Both the position numbers and the translations under genes were made by a program. A model generated the notes under the pieces. It ran no database searches and was not told the origin of the DNA. It worked only from the letters and a program-made list of their open reading frames with translations. Below are positions 25,533 to 33,404 of a DNA stretch of 64,000 bases, piece after piece; position 1 is the stretch's first letter, and each line of letters opens with the position of its first letter. This DNA comes from an uncultured Bariatricus sp. (GTDB taxonomy: Bacteria > Bacillota > Clostridia > Lachnospirales > Lachnospiraceae), in the NCBI GenBank assembly GCA_934307065.1, contig CAKRCD010000001.1, forward strand, positions 1-64,000, read 5' to 3'.

Positions 25533-26450
25533 ATGAAAGTTGGCGCAGTAATCATTGCAACAGGAAATGATATTTCTGATGATGAAATAGAACGTTTTCT
25601 GACAGATAATCATCCAAATATATTTGAAGAGGCAGTATTGAACTATCAGAGAGCCGGAGTGAAGGATATCATCGTTCTTGTGGAAGAGAAGAAAGCAAGA
25701 GAGATTGAAGATACGCTTTTACATAAAGGGGTATCCTTTTTGCAGGTTGCAGAATCCAGAATCGATTCGGCTGTCAGTGCAGGACTCCGGTACTTACAGG
25801 AACAGTGTGACCGTATTCTGCTCGGAACGATAGCGTATCCATTTTTTTCTTCGGATGTTATAACGGCATTAACGGAAAGCAAGGAAGAGATTATCGTAAT
25901 TTCTCATGACGGAAAGAAAAGTGGTATTTTAGGGCTCAGTAAAACTGGTGCGCAGCAAATTTGTTGCCAAATTGAAAAAAATTCCCATCAATATATAAAA
26001 CATTGGGATATTACTCCGAAGTATATTGAAGTGGAAGAGGAATCTGTGTTTATCCGGATTCAGACAGCGGAAGAATTTCAAAGGTATAAATCCATTTATG
26101 GAAAACAAAAAATGCATGGATTTGTGAAAACAGCATTGGCTGTAAATCGTTCTTTTCTGGGACCGGGAGTTGTTACTTTGCTGAAACAGATTGATCGTCT
26201 TGGTTCTGTACGGAAGGCATGTAGCCACATGGGCATGTCATACAGCAAGGGCTGGAAGCTGATTCATATTGCCGAGGAAGAGACAGGCTGGATTCTGGTA
26301 AAACGTACTACCGGTGGTACGAATGGCGGAGAAGCACATCTGACCGAACAGTGCAAAGAACTGATTGAGAAATATGAACGTTATACTATGCGTGTACAGG
26401 AAGCTGCCAAAAAGATTTACGATGAAATCTTTGACAGTGAAGAAGCATAA
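25533..26450 (+). CDS. MobA-like / ModE-like fusion regulator
   Basis: Protein of 305 residues. The N-terminal 190 residues follow the layout of a MobA-type nucleotidyltransferase (MKVGAVIIATG, ending of strand one, then AGVKDIIVLVEE and ILLGTIAYPFFSSDVI), but the usual G-G-x-S-x-R/M-G-x-x-K loop is replaced by ATGNDISDDEIE, so catalysis is doubtful. The C-terminal part (about 203-290) is a ModE-type winged helix: LGPGVVTLLKQIDRLGSVRKACSHMGMSYSKGW is split across the helix-turn-helix and is followed by GGTNGGEAHLTEQC. In classical ModE this DNA-binding part is N-terminal. ModE-like regulators respond to molybdate or tungstate, hence a possible regulator of the upstream cluster. Transcribed alone: promoter 25459, terminator 26469. 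Confidence 0.8.
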   Translation: MKVGAVIIATGNDISDDEIERFLTDNHPNIFEEAVLNYQRAGVKDIIVLVEEKKAREIEDTLLHKGVSFLQVAESRIDSAVSAGLRYLQEQCDRILLGTIAYPFFSSDVITALTESKEEIIVISHDGKKSGILGLSKTGAQQICCQIEKNSHQYIKHWDITPKYIEVEEESVFIRIQTAEEFQRYKSIYGKQKMHGFVKTALAVNRSFLGPGVVTLLKQIDRLGSVRKACSHMGMSYSKGWKLIHIAEEETGWILVKRTTGGTNGGEAHLTEQCKELIEKYERYTMRVQEAAKKIYDEIFDSEEA

Positions 26451-26468
26451 GGAAAATGTAAACATAGA

Positions 26469-26498
26469 AAGACATTTGCAGGGGCAAGTGTCTTTTTT
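26469..26498 (+). terminator. Rho-independent terminator after the MobA/ModE-like gene
   Basis: AAGACATTTGC (26469-26479) pairs with GCAAGTGTCTT (26484-26494), an 11-bp stem with one G-T pair and a four-base loop, followed by a T run to 26498. Confidence 0.85.
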
Positions 26499-26560
26499 AG
26501 TTGACGAAAACTAATGTTCATGGAATGAGGGCATCATTTTGAAATCCCTGAAAGTACAGA

Positions 26561-26606
26561 GACGGTATATGTCCAAATGGCATATGCTGTCTTTTTTGCT
26601 TTTTTA
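26561..26606 (+). terminator. Second terminator hairpin with no gene in front of it
   Basis: GACGGTATATG (26561-26571) pairs with CATATGCTGTC (26581-26591), 11 bp with two wobble pairs, followed by TTTTTTGCTTTTTT. Only 62 bases separate it from the previous terminator and no gene lies between, although a TTGACG motif occurs at 26501. It could end a small RNA, be a backup terminator, or belong to a leader of the next operon. Confidence 0.7.
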
Positions 26607-26652
26607 GCTAAAGATATCATGAAAACCGCAAGGAAATTTTACAAAAAGTCTA

Positions 26653-26713
26653 TTTACATTATTTTGCATTATGCTATACTAAATTAAGTTAGTAGTATCT
26701 AATAAAACTTAAT
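26653..26713 (+). promoter_or_regulatory. Promoter and operator of the HMA/ABC operon
   Basis: TTTACA (26653-26658), 16-base spacer, TATACT (26675-26680). Over the expected start point lies the inverted repeat ATTAAGTT (26683-26690) and AACTTAAT (26706-26713) with a 15-base spacer; a nested TTAG/CTAA repeat is inside. The position fits a repressor, and the metal context suggests a metal-responsive one. A short palindrome GTGCCTGGCAC (26725-26735) precedes the ribosome site. Confidence 0.6.
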
Positions 26714-26753
26714 AGAAATTTAATGGTGCCTGGCACTCATAAGGAGGAGAAAT

Positions 26754-27005
26754 ATGATAAAGACAACTTTGAAAATTGATGGAATGATGTGTGGAATGTG
26801 TGAAGCACACATGAATGATTTAATTCGAAATCATTATAAGGTACAAAAGGTCAGTTCTTCTGTATCAAGGGGAGAAACAGAGATTATCAGTGAGGATGTA
26901 CTGGATTTATCCAATCTGGGAGAGCAGGTCAATGGAATTGGTTATGAATTACTGGATGTGAAGACAGAACCATATCAGAAGAAGAAATTCTTTTTATTCA
27001 AATAA
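26754..27005 (+). CDS. HMA-type metal-binding protein
   Basis: Small cytoplasmic protein of 83 residues with the heavy-metal-associated fold. The metal site is GMMCGMCEAH near residues 10-19, in which the two Cys of the M-x-C-x-x-C motif are intact. The beta-alpha-beta-beta-alpha-beta spacing and the ending GIGYELLDVKTE are those of copper-chaperone-like or transporter N-terminal HMA domains. It ends in KKKFFLFK. Encoded directly in front of an ABC transporter of the MacB type and shortly before a P1B ATPase gene, it may hand a soft metal ion to a transporter, or sense it. A strong ribosome site (AAGGAGG) is present. Confidence 0.88.
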   Translation: MIKTTLKIDGMMCGMCEAHMNDLIRNHYKVQKVSSSVSRGETEIISEDVLDLSNLGEQVNGIGYELLDVKTEPYQKKKFFLFK

Positions 27006-27071
27006 AATGATGCTGGGGAACAAAAAGATATATTTACTGAGGCAGTTATCGGTAAAGGAAAGGAGAATGCA

Positions 27072-27770
27072 ATGTTCTTAGAGATTAATCAGATTAAGAA
27101 GAACTATGGGGAAGGCGAGAGCCGTGTGGAAGTGCTGAAGGGTATTGACATGGAAATTAAGAAAGGGGAATTCTGCGTACTGCTGGGACCATCTGGTTCA
27201 GGCAAATCCACATTGCTTAATATCATCGGAGGAATTGAGCAGGCAGACAGTGGAAGCATAATTATTGACGGGCAGAAGATGGAGGATATGAATGAAAAGA
27301 ATCTGACGCTCTACCGCAGAAATCATCTAGGGTATATTTTCCAGATGTACAATCTGATTCCGAACTTAAATATACGTGAAAATATCGAGGTGGGCGGATA
27401 TTTGAGTGAACATCCACTCGATACGGATGAAATTTTAAAAACCCTTGGACTTTATGAACATCGGAATAAACTTCCAAATCAGCTTTCAGGCGGACAGCAG
27501 CAGCGCACGGCAATCGGTCGTGCAATTGTGAAAAATCCGGATATTTTGCTTTGTGATGAGCCCACAGGTGCGTTGGATTATCATACTTCAAAAGAAATTC
27601 TGGGGCTTCTGGAAAAGGTAAATAGGAAGTATGGAAACACGATTATTATGGTAACCCATAATGATGCAATTAAAAATATGGCAGACCGTGTACTGAAATT
27701 AAGAGATGGTCAGATTCAGAAAGACTATGTCAATGAGAACAAGATTTCAGCCGCAGATTTAGAATGGTAG
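27072..27770 (+). CDS. ABC transporter ATP-binding protein (MacB/LolD family)
   Basis: ATPase of 232 residues, typical for the MacB/LolD/FtsE subgroup. Motifs: Walker [10 protein letters not shown] (about 39-47), Q-loop [12 protein letters not shown], signature [15 protein letters not shown] and Walker [12 protein letters not shown]. ATPases of this group work with FtsX-like permeases; the neighbouring gene encodes one, and its open frame overlaps the stop codon here. They drive mechanotransmission for export of peptides, lipids or lipoproteins, or resistance to antimicrobial peptides. The HMA gene lies 66 bases upstream and probably shares the promoter at 26653. Confidence 0.94.
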   Translation: MFLEINQIKKNYGEGESRVEVLKGIDMEIKKGEFCVLLGPSGSGKSTLLNIIGGIEQADSGSIIIDGQKMEDMNEKNLTLYRRNHLGYIFQMYNLIPNLNIRENIEVGGYLSEHPLDTDEILKTLGLYEHRNKLPNQLSGGQQQRTAIGRAIVKNPDILLCDEPTGALDYHTSKEILGLLEKVNRKYGNTIIMVTHNDAIKNMADRVLKLRDGQIQKDYVNENKISAADLEW

Positions 27771-27781
27771 GAGGGATTGTT

Positions 27782-30037
27782 ATGAGAAACCCTCTGAATA
27801 AAAGATGGAAGCGAGAATTAAAAGAAGATTTTGGAAAATATCTGGTCATTTTCCTGTTTCTTGCAGGAACCATTGCACTGGTATCAGGATTTCTGGTTGC
27901 CAGCGACAGTATGATTTATTCTTATAATGAGAGCTTTGATAAATACCAGATTGAAGATGGTAATTTTGAACTGTCGGAAAAGGCGGACCAGAGTCTGATT
28001 GATACACTGGAAAAAGAAGATGTCACGATTTACGAAAATTTCTATGTGGAAGAGGAGACAGAAGATGTAGACAGTACGCTTCGCATTTTCAGGAACAGAA
28101 ACGATGAGATTGATGGTGTCTGCATTATGGATGGAGAAATACCAACAAAGAAAGGTGAGATTGCCATTGACCGTATGTATGCAGACAACAATAATCTGCA
28201 GGTAGGAGATACCATTGTGGTTGGAAAACAGAAACTGGATATCGTGGGACTTGTAGCCCTTTCTGATTACAGCGCACTGTTTTCCAATAATTCAGATTTG
28301 ATGTTTGATTCTATTAAATTCGGTGTGGCAGTTGTTACACCGGAGCAGTTTGATGCTTTCGGAGACACCCATTTTCATGCGTCTTATGCATGGAAATATA
28401 AAAATGAACCAAAGGATGACACCGAGGCAAAGAAAATGTCAGATGATTTCCTGAAAGTGCTGACGTCCAATACCATACCGATCAATTATATTCCGGAATA
28501 CTTAAATCAGGCGATTCATTTTACCGGGGATGATATGGTAGGCGATAACTCTATGTTCACTGTTTTCTTGTATATTGTTGTGGCAGTAATTGCATTCATT
28601 ATTGCAATTACCACTACAAGCACTATCTGGAAAGAGGCCAGTGTAATTGGGACACTCCGGGCATCCGGTTATAAGAAGAGTGAGCTGGTTTTACACTATA
28701 TGAAGTTGCCGGTAATTGTAATGCTGATTGCAGCTATTGTAGGAAATATTCTCGGTTATACGGTACTGAAAGGCTATATGGCAGCCATGTATTATGGAAG
28801 CTACAGTCTGCCGACTTATGTGACAAGATGGAATGCAGATGCGTTTGTAAAGACAACGGTAGTGCCGCTTGTAATTATGATTCTGATAAATCTTGTAATT
28901 TTGACAAAGAGAATGCAGCTTTCACCGCTCAAGTTTATCCGCAGAGATTTTGCAAAGAATAAGAAAAAATCGGCAGTGCGACTGAATAAGAACATTCCAT
29001 TTATTCAGAGATTCAGGATGCGTATTATTTTTCAGAACGTGCCAAATTATCTGATGATTTTTATCGGCGCGTTTATGGCAAACTTTCTGATTCTGTTTGG
29101 ATTAATGCTGCCACCGCTTTTGGACCATTTTTCCGATACGATTGTGGATAATATGATTTGCAGTTATCAGTATATATTGAAAACTCCGGTGGAGACAGAC
29201 ACGAAAGGAGCAGAGAAATACTGTGCAGGCTCTTTGAAAACACTAGGAGGCAGCATCAAGAGCGAAGACATTACGATTTACGGAATTGAGGATGACAGCG
29301 CATATATTCATCTGACGATTAAAGATGACGAAATCTACATTTCCAGTGCATATGCAGATAAATACCACCTTGAGAAAGGCGATGAGATTACACTGAAAGA
29401 AGAGTATGCAGATAAGGAGCATACCTTTGAAGTAACTGGTATTTATGAGTATCCTGCTGCAATTGCGATTTTCATGAATCAAGAAGAATTCTGTCATATC
29501 TTCGATAAAGAGGAAGGATATTTTAACGGATATTTTTCAAATAAGAAACTGACTGATATAGATGAAAAAATGATTGCTACAACGATTGGAAAGGATGACC
29601 TTACCAAGACATCCAGACAGTTAAAAGTTTCAATGGGAAGTGCAATGAATTTGATCTTAATTTTTGGAGCTGTCATGTTTATCATGATTATTTATTTATT
29701 GTCGAAGATTATTATTGAGAAAAATGCATTGCCCATTTCCATGGCGAAGATTCTTGGATACAGCAACAAAGAAATCAACCGGTTATACGTTACGTCTACA
29801 TCTATTGTGACGATTTCCTCTATGCTGATAACGCTTCCGCTCTGTAATATACTGATGGATAAAATCTGTGCATATATATTCATGAGTTATCCGGGATATT
29901 TTGCATATTATGTACCGGGAAGAATCTTTGGAGAAATCTTTGTAATCGGTGTCGTTTCTTATCTGGTAGTTGTGTGGCTTCAGATGAAGAAAATAAGACG
30001 GATTCCGATGAGCGAAGCATTGAAAAGTGTAGAATAA
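27782..30037 (+). CDS. FtsX-like ABC transporter permease
   Basis: Permease of 751 residues from the ATG at 27782, which has AGGAGGG six bases upstream; an in-frame ATG at 27764 inside the preceding gene has no such site. Layout: one membrane helix (about 19-40), an extracellular domain (about 45-245), three helices (about 255-380), a short loop, another helix near 425-445, a second extracellular domain (about 460-610) and three final helices (about 620-740). This duplicated 1+3 arrangement is usual for long FtsX/MacB-type permeases. It is the partner of the ATPase encoded at 27072. Substrate unknown. No clear terminator follows; the next promoter lies at 30141. Confidence 0.92.
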   Translation: MRNPLNKRWKRELKEDFGKYLVIFLFLAGTIALVSGFLVASDSMIYSYNESFDKYQIEDGNFELSEKADQSLIDTLEKEDVTIYENFYVEEETEDVDSTLRIFRNRNDEIDGVCIMDGEIPTKKGEIAIDRMYADNNNLQVGDTIVVGKQKLDIVGLVALSDYSALFSNNSDLMFDSIKFGVAVVTPEQFDAFGDTHFHASYAWKYKNEPKDDTEAKKMSDDFLKVLTSNTIPINYIPEYLNQAIHFTGDDMVGDNSMFTVFLYIVVAVIAFIIAITTTSTIWKEASVIGTLRASGYKKSELVLHYMKLPVIVMLIAAIVGNILGYTVLKGYMAAMYYGSYSLPTYVTRWNADAFVKTTVVPLVIMILINLVILTKRMQLSPLKFIRRDFAKNKKKSAVRLNKNIPFIQRFRMRIIFQNVPNYLMIFIGAFMANFLILFGLMLPPLLDHFSDTIVDNMICSYQYILKTPVETDTKGAEKYCAGSLKTLGGSIKSEDITIYGIEDDSAYIHLTIKDDEIYISSAYADKYHLEKGDEITLKEEYADKEHTFEVTGIYEYPAAIAIFMNQEEFCHIFDKEEGYFNGYFSNKKLTDIDEKMIATTIGKDDLTKTSRQLKVSMGSAMNLILIFGAVMFIMIIYLLSKIIIEKNALPISMAKILGYSNKEINRLYVTSTSIVTISSMLITLPLCNILMDKICAYIFMSYPGYFAYYVPGRIFGEIFVIGVVSYLVVVWLQMKKIRRIPMSEALKSVE

Positions 30038-30131
30038 TGCCGGGATAAGGTTAAAGCACTGATAAAATTTGACAAATATTGTGATACTATCATCTCTTAT
30101 TGAGAAAATATTTCAATAGAGTAAAAAAATT

Positions 30132-30170
30132 AAATTTCACTTGAAATTTTCGTACAGGGGGTTATATACT
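30132..30170 (+). promoter_or_regulatory. Promoter with perfect operator palindrome before the metal-ATPase genes
   Basis: TTGAAA (30141-30146), 18-base spacer, TATACT (30165-30170). The perfect inverted repeat AAATTTCA-CT-TGAAATTT (30132-30149) covers the -35 box, a classical repressor position. A second, imperfect inverted repeat (CTCTTATTGA and TCAATAGAG) lies upstream at about 30094-30120. The regulator is not encoded nearby. Confidence 0.65.
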
Positions 30171-30213
30171 AACGTATGCTATATTGATTAAACATATACA
30201 GGAGGTAATAGAT

Positions 30214-30519
30214 ATGTTGAAATGTTTAGACGCCATCAACTGGAAGAAAACAGGAATTTTTGCAGCAGGTGTTGCCTTTGGAACTGCTGGCATCAAAGTT
30301 TTATCAAGCAAGGATGCAAAGAAATTATATACAAACTGCACAGCAGCCGTATTAAGAGCAAAGACTTGCGTGATGAATACTGTTTCTGTAGTACAGGAGA
30401 ATGCAGAAGATATTCTTGCTGATGCGAAAGCAATCAATGAAGAAAGAGAAGCAGAGGCAGAAGCAGCGGAATTCGAAGATTTTGAAACAGAAGATTTCGA
30501 AAAAGAAGTGACTGAATAA
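30214..30519 (+). CDS. Small DUF6110-like protein preceding a metal ATPase
   Basis: Protein of 101 residues from the ATG at 30214, which has AGGAGG nine bases upstream; an in-frame TTG at 30184 is less likely. One hydrophobic segment (about 12-30) is followed by an amphipathic helical stretch with two Cys (TNCTAAVLRAKTCVMN) and a Glu-rich tail (EEREAEAEAAEFEDFE). I recall proteins of this size and character, annotated DUF6110, next to heavy-metal P-type ATPases in Lachnospiraceae; that gene order is found here. The name is from memory and not checked. Function unknown; a small membrane-associated partner or metal buffer for the ATPase is possible. Confidence 0.7.
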   Translation: MLKCLDAINWKKTGIFAAGVAFGTAGIKVLSSKDAKKLYTNCTAAVLRAKTCVMNTVSVVQENAEDILADAKAINEEREAEAEAAEFEDFETEDFEKEVTE

Positions 30520-30528
30520 GGCTTATGA

Positions 30529-30560
30529 GGCACCTGCTGATTATAGCGGGTGTCTTTTCT
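30529..30560 (+). terminator. Attenuator-like hairpin between the small protein and the ATPase
   Basis: GGCACCTGCT (30529-30538) pairs with AGCGGGTGTC (30545-30554), ten bp with two wobble pairs, followed by TTTTCTGTT. It lies in the 58-base gap inside what looks like one operon, so it may reduce the amount of ATPase relative to the small protein. Confidence 0.6.
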
Positions 30561-30577
30561 GTTAAGAAGGTGTTAAA

Positions 30578-32650
30578 ATGAAATTTACAATTAAGCATGA
30601 GACAAAATCCCGTATGCGTATTCATGTGGCAGGACCACGTATGACTTATGCGCAAGCGGATACGTTATTATATTATTTACAGAATCAGGAGCAGATTACA
30701 TTTGCAAAGGTCTATGAACGGACAGCAGATGCAGTAATTGAATATTCAGGTAAGCGCTTGGACTTGATTACGATGTTGAGAAAATTCCACTATGCAGATG
30801 TGGAAATTCCGGCAGAAATCATCCAGAATTCGGGAAGAGAAATGAATGCAGATTATCAGGAAAAGCTGGTTACGAAGGTAATTCTTCACTATGCATCGAA
30901 ATGGTTCCTGCCTTATCCGGTGCGGGCATGCATCGTAACATATAAGTCACTGAAATATGTTAAGGAAGGTATTGTGACTTTATGGAACCGTAAGATAGAA
31001 GTTCCGGTACTGGATGCTACGGCAATCAGTGTTTCCGTACTGAGAGACGATATCAGTACTGCGGGTTCCATCATGTTCCTGCTCGGAATTGGTGAATTAC
31101 TGGAAGAATGGACCCATAAGAAGTCTGTAGATGATTTGGCAAGAAAAATGTCCCTGAATATCAGCAAAGTCTGGGTGGTAGAGAATGGCAAAGAAGTATT
31201 AAAATCATCCAACGAAGTGCAGACCGGAGACCAGGTTGTCGTACATATGGGTAATGTGATTCCTTATGATGGAAATGTAGTCAAGGGTGAAGCTATGGTA
31301 AATCAGGCTTCTTTAACCGGGGAATCTGTTCCGGTCAGAAGAATGGAGGGTTCCAGTGTTTATGCCGGAACAGTCGTAGAAGAAGGCGAGCTTGTTGTCT
31401 GCGTAAATGCAGTAGAAGGTTCCAGCCGCTTTGAAAAGATTGTGACTATGATTGAAGAATCAGAAAAACTGAAGTCCGGTCTGGAAAGCAAGGCAGAGCA
31501 TCTTGCCGACAGACTTGTTCCATATACGCTTGGAGGAACTGCACTTACCTATTTGTTTACAAGAAATGTAACCAAGGCACTGTCAGTGTTAATGGTGGAT
31601 TTTTCTTGCGCACTGAAGCTTGCTATGCCACTTTCGGTATTATCCGCAATCAGGGAAGCAAGTATACGCAATATAACGGTTAAGGGCGGTAAATATATGG
31701 AAGCGATTGCAGAAGCGGATACCATTGTATTTGACAAGACAGGCACACTTACCAAAGCACAGCCTACTGTAGTAGATGTGGTTTCCTTTAATGGAGAAGA
31801 ACCGGATGAACTGCTCCGTATTGCAGCTTGTTTAGAAGAACACTTCCCTCATTCCATGGCAAAAGCAGTTGTAAATGCAGCAAATGAGAAAAATCTGCAG
31901 CATGAGGAAATGCATAGTAAAGTGGAATACATCGTAGCACATGGTATTTCTACCACTATTGGAGAAAAACGTGCGATTATCGGAAGCTATCATTTTGTAT
32001 TTGAAGATGAACAGTGCATGATTCCGGAAGGTGCAGAAGAAAAATTTGAATCGCTTCCGTCAGAATGTTCACAGCTTTATCTGGCAATTGACGGAGTTTT
32101 GGCTGCGGTTATTTGTATCGAAGACCCACTTCGAGAAGAAGCAGCAGATGTAATTTCCTCTCTGAGAGCAGCCGGATTTACTAAGATTGTTATGATGACA
32201 GGCGACAGTGAGCGTACTGCAGCTTCTGTAGCAAAACGTGTGGGAGTAGATGACTATTATTCAGAAGTGCTTCCGGAAGACAAAGCAACGTTCGTAGAAC
32301 AGCAGAAAGCTCTCGGGCGAAAAGTAGTAATGATTGGTGACGGAATCAACGATTCTCCGGCTCTTTCCGCGGCAGATGTGGGAATTGCAATCAGTGATGG
32401 AGCAGAAATCGCAAGAGAGATTGCAGACATTACTGCGGGAGCAGATGATTTATACCAGATTGTTACGTTGAAAAACTTAAGTGACGCGCTGATGAAACGG
32501 ATACATAAGAACTACCGTGTCATTGTAGGATTTAATACAATGCTGATTTTGCTTGGAGTCGGTGGAATCATTCAGCCGACAACTTCCGCATTATTACATA
32601 ATACTTCTACTTTGTTGATTGGATGGAAGAGTATGAATGATCTATTATAA
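30578..32650 (+). CDS. Heavy-metal-translocating P1B-type ATPase
   Basis: Membrane ATPase of 690 residues. The N-terminal 80 residues resemble an HMA fold without CxxC. The A-domain shows VNQASLTGESVPV; the phosphorylated Asp386 is in FDKTGTLTKAQ; the P1B-specific His-x is in EHFPHSMAKAV; the hinge is GDGINDSPALSAADVGIAI. In the sixth membrane helix the metal-site motif reads SCALKLAMP around Cys344, where most P1B pumps have CPC or SPC followed by A-L. Such variants belong to a subgroup of uncertain metal preference (I associate it with CtpC-like pumps). It likely exports a transition metal. Transcribed from the promoter at 30141 after the DUF6110-like gene; a strong terminator follows at 32689. 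Confidence 0.92.
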   Translation: MKFTIKHETKSRMRIHVAGPRMTYAQADTLLYYLQNQEQITFAKVYERTADAVIEYSGKRLDLITMLRKFHYADVEIPAEIIQNSGREMNADYQEKLVTKVILHYASKWFLPYPVRACIVTYKSLKYVKEGIVTLWNRKIEVPVLDATAISVSVLRDDISTAGSIMFLLGIGELLEEWTHKKSVDDLARKMSLNISKVWVVENGKEVLKSSNEVQTGDQVVVHMGNVIPYDGNVVKGEAMVNQASLTGESVPVRRMEGSSVYAGTVVEEGELVVCVNAVEGSSRFEKIVTMIEESEKLKSGLESKAEHLADRLVPYTLGGTALTYLFTRNVTKALSVLMVDFSCALKLAMPLSVLSAIREASIRNITVKGGKYMEAIAEADTIVFDKTGTLTKAQPTVVDVVSFNGEEPDELLRIAACLEEHFPHSMAKAVVNAANEKNLQHEEMHSKVEYIVAHGISTTIGEKRAIIGSYHFVFEDEQCMIPEGAEEKFESLPSECSQLYLAIDGVLAAVICIEDPLREEAADVISSLRAAGFTKIVMMTGDSERTAASVAKRVGVDDYYSEVLPEDKATFVEQQKALGRKVVMIGDGINDSPALSAADVGIAISDGAEIAREIADITAGADDLYQIVTLKNLSDALMKRIHKNYRVIVGFNTMLILLGVGGIIQPTTSALLHNTSTLLIGWKSMNDLL

Positions 32651-32688
32651 AATAGACGAAAATAGAGGTTGTCATAAATGACATAAAC

Positions 32689-32730
32689 AAAGAACAGAGT
32701 ATACGCAAAATGTATGCTTTGTTCTTTTTT
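32689..32730 (+). terminator. Strong rho-independent terminator after the metal ATPase
   Basis: The 16-bp stem AAAGAACAGAGTATAC (32689-32704) and GTATGCTTTGTTCTTT (32712-32727), with two wobble pairs, is followed by T to 32730. Because A residues precede the stem, it may also act on the opposite strand. Confidence 0.9.
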
Positions 32731-32752
32731 ATGATAAAAAACCGTATAACTT

Positions 32753-32785
32753 CGGTATTGCAATATTACCGGTTTTATGTATAAT
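32753..32785 (+). promoter_or_regulatory. Promoter with inverted repeat of the polyamine operon
   Basis: TTGCAA (32758-32763), 16-base spacer, TATAAT (32780-32785). CGGTA (32753-32757) and TACCG (32767-32771) flank the -35 box and could be the operator bound by the cupin-XRE regulator encoded first in the operon. A larger AAAACCG/CGGTTTT repeat (32738-32776) encloses it. Confidence 0.55.
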
Positions 32786-32845
32786 AAGTAGTGGTCAGGT
32801 AATTATGAAAAAAAAGTATAGTATTACAAAACTGGAGGTGACATT

Positions 32846-33379
32846 GTGGATATCGGTAAGAAGCTTAAAGAGTTACGTCTGCAGAATGATCTGACGCTGA
32901 GTGACCTTGCTTCAAGAAGTGAACTGACAAAAGGTTTTTTATCACAGGTAGAACGTAATCAGACTGCACCAAGTATTGCAACATTAGAAGATATTCTGGA
33001 AGCTCTCGGAACGAATCTGTCTGAATTTTTCCGGGAAGAAGAAGAGACACAGATTGTCTTTGGTACACAGGATTTTTTCGAGGACAAGCAGGATGATTAC
33101 ACCATAGAATGGGTAATTCCTAATGCACAGAAGAATCAGATGGAGCCGATTATGCTTACATTAGCTCCCCATAAGAGGAGTCAGGAGATGGTGGCTCATC
33201 ACGGTGAAGAATTCGGTTATGTATTAAAGGGAAATGTGACGCTGGTGCGCGGCAATAAAAAATACAAACTAAAAGCACAGGAAACCTTTTATTTAGATGG
33301 AACGAAAAGTCATTACTTATATAATCACGGAAGTAATGAGACAAAGGTGTTGTGGATAACAACACCGCCAATGTTTTAG
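32846..33379 (+). CDS. XRE-family regulator with C-terminal cupin domain
   Basis: DNA-binding protein of 177 residues. Residues 5-60 form an XRE helix-turn-helix (LTLSDLASRSELTKGFLSQVER). Residues 105-175 form a cupin barrel with HHGEEFGYVLKGNVTLVRG and a closing HYLYNHGSNETKVLWI. This architecture is that of PuuR-type regulators, many of which control polyamine or amino-acid use and sense the ligand in the cupin. The gene is the first of the potABCD unit, which supports a polyamine regulator. The start is GTG, with GGAGGT seven bases upstream. An inverted repeat over its own promoter suggests autoregulation. Confidence 0.9.
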   Translation: MDIGKKLKELRLQNDLTLSDLASRSELTKGFLSQVERNQTAPSIATLEDILEALGTNLSEFFREEEETQIVFGTQDFFEDKQDDYTIEWVIPNAQKNQMEPIMLTLAPHKRSQEMVAHHGEEFGYVLKGNVTLVRGNKKYKLKAQETFYLDGTKSHYLYNHGSNETKVLWITTPPMF

Positions 33380-33404
33380 AAGTTTTGGAAGGAGAAGGTG
33401 AGAG

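Noticed and set aside
26725..26735. GTGCCTGGCAC palindrome before the HMA gene
   Set aside because: Short and located between promoter and ribosome site; I could not link it to a function, so it is only mentioned with the promoter.
30082..30092. TGATACTATCA resembling half of a Fur box
   Set aside because: Too short and lacks the 7-1-7 arrangement; better palindromes nearby overlap the actual promoter.
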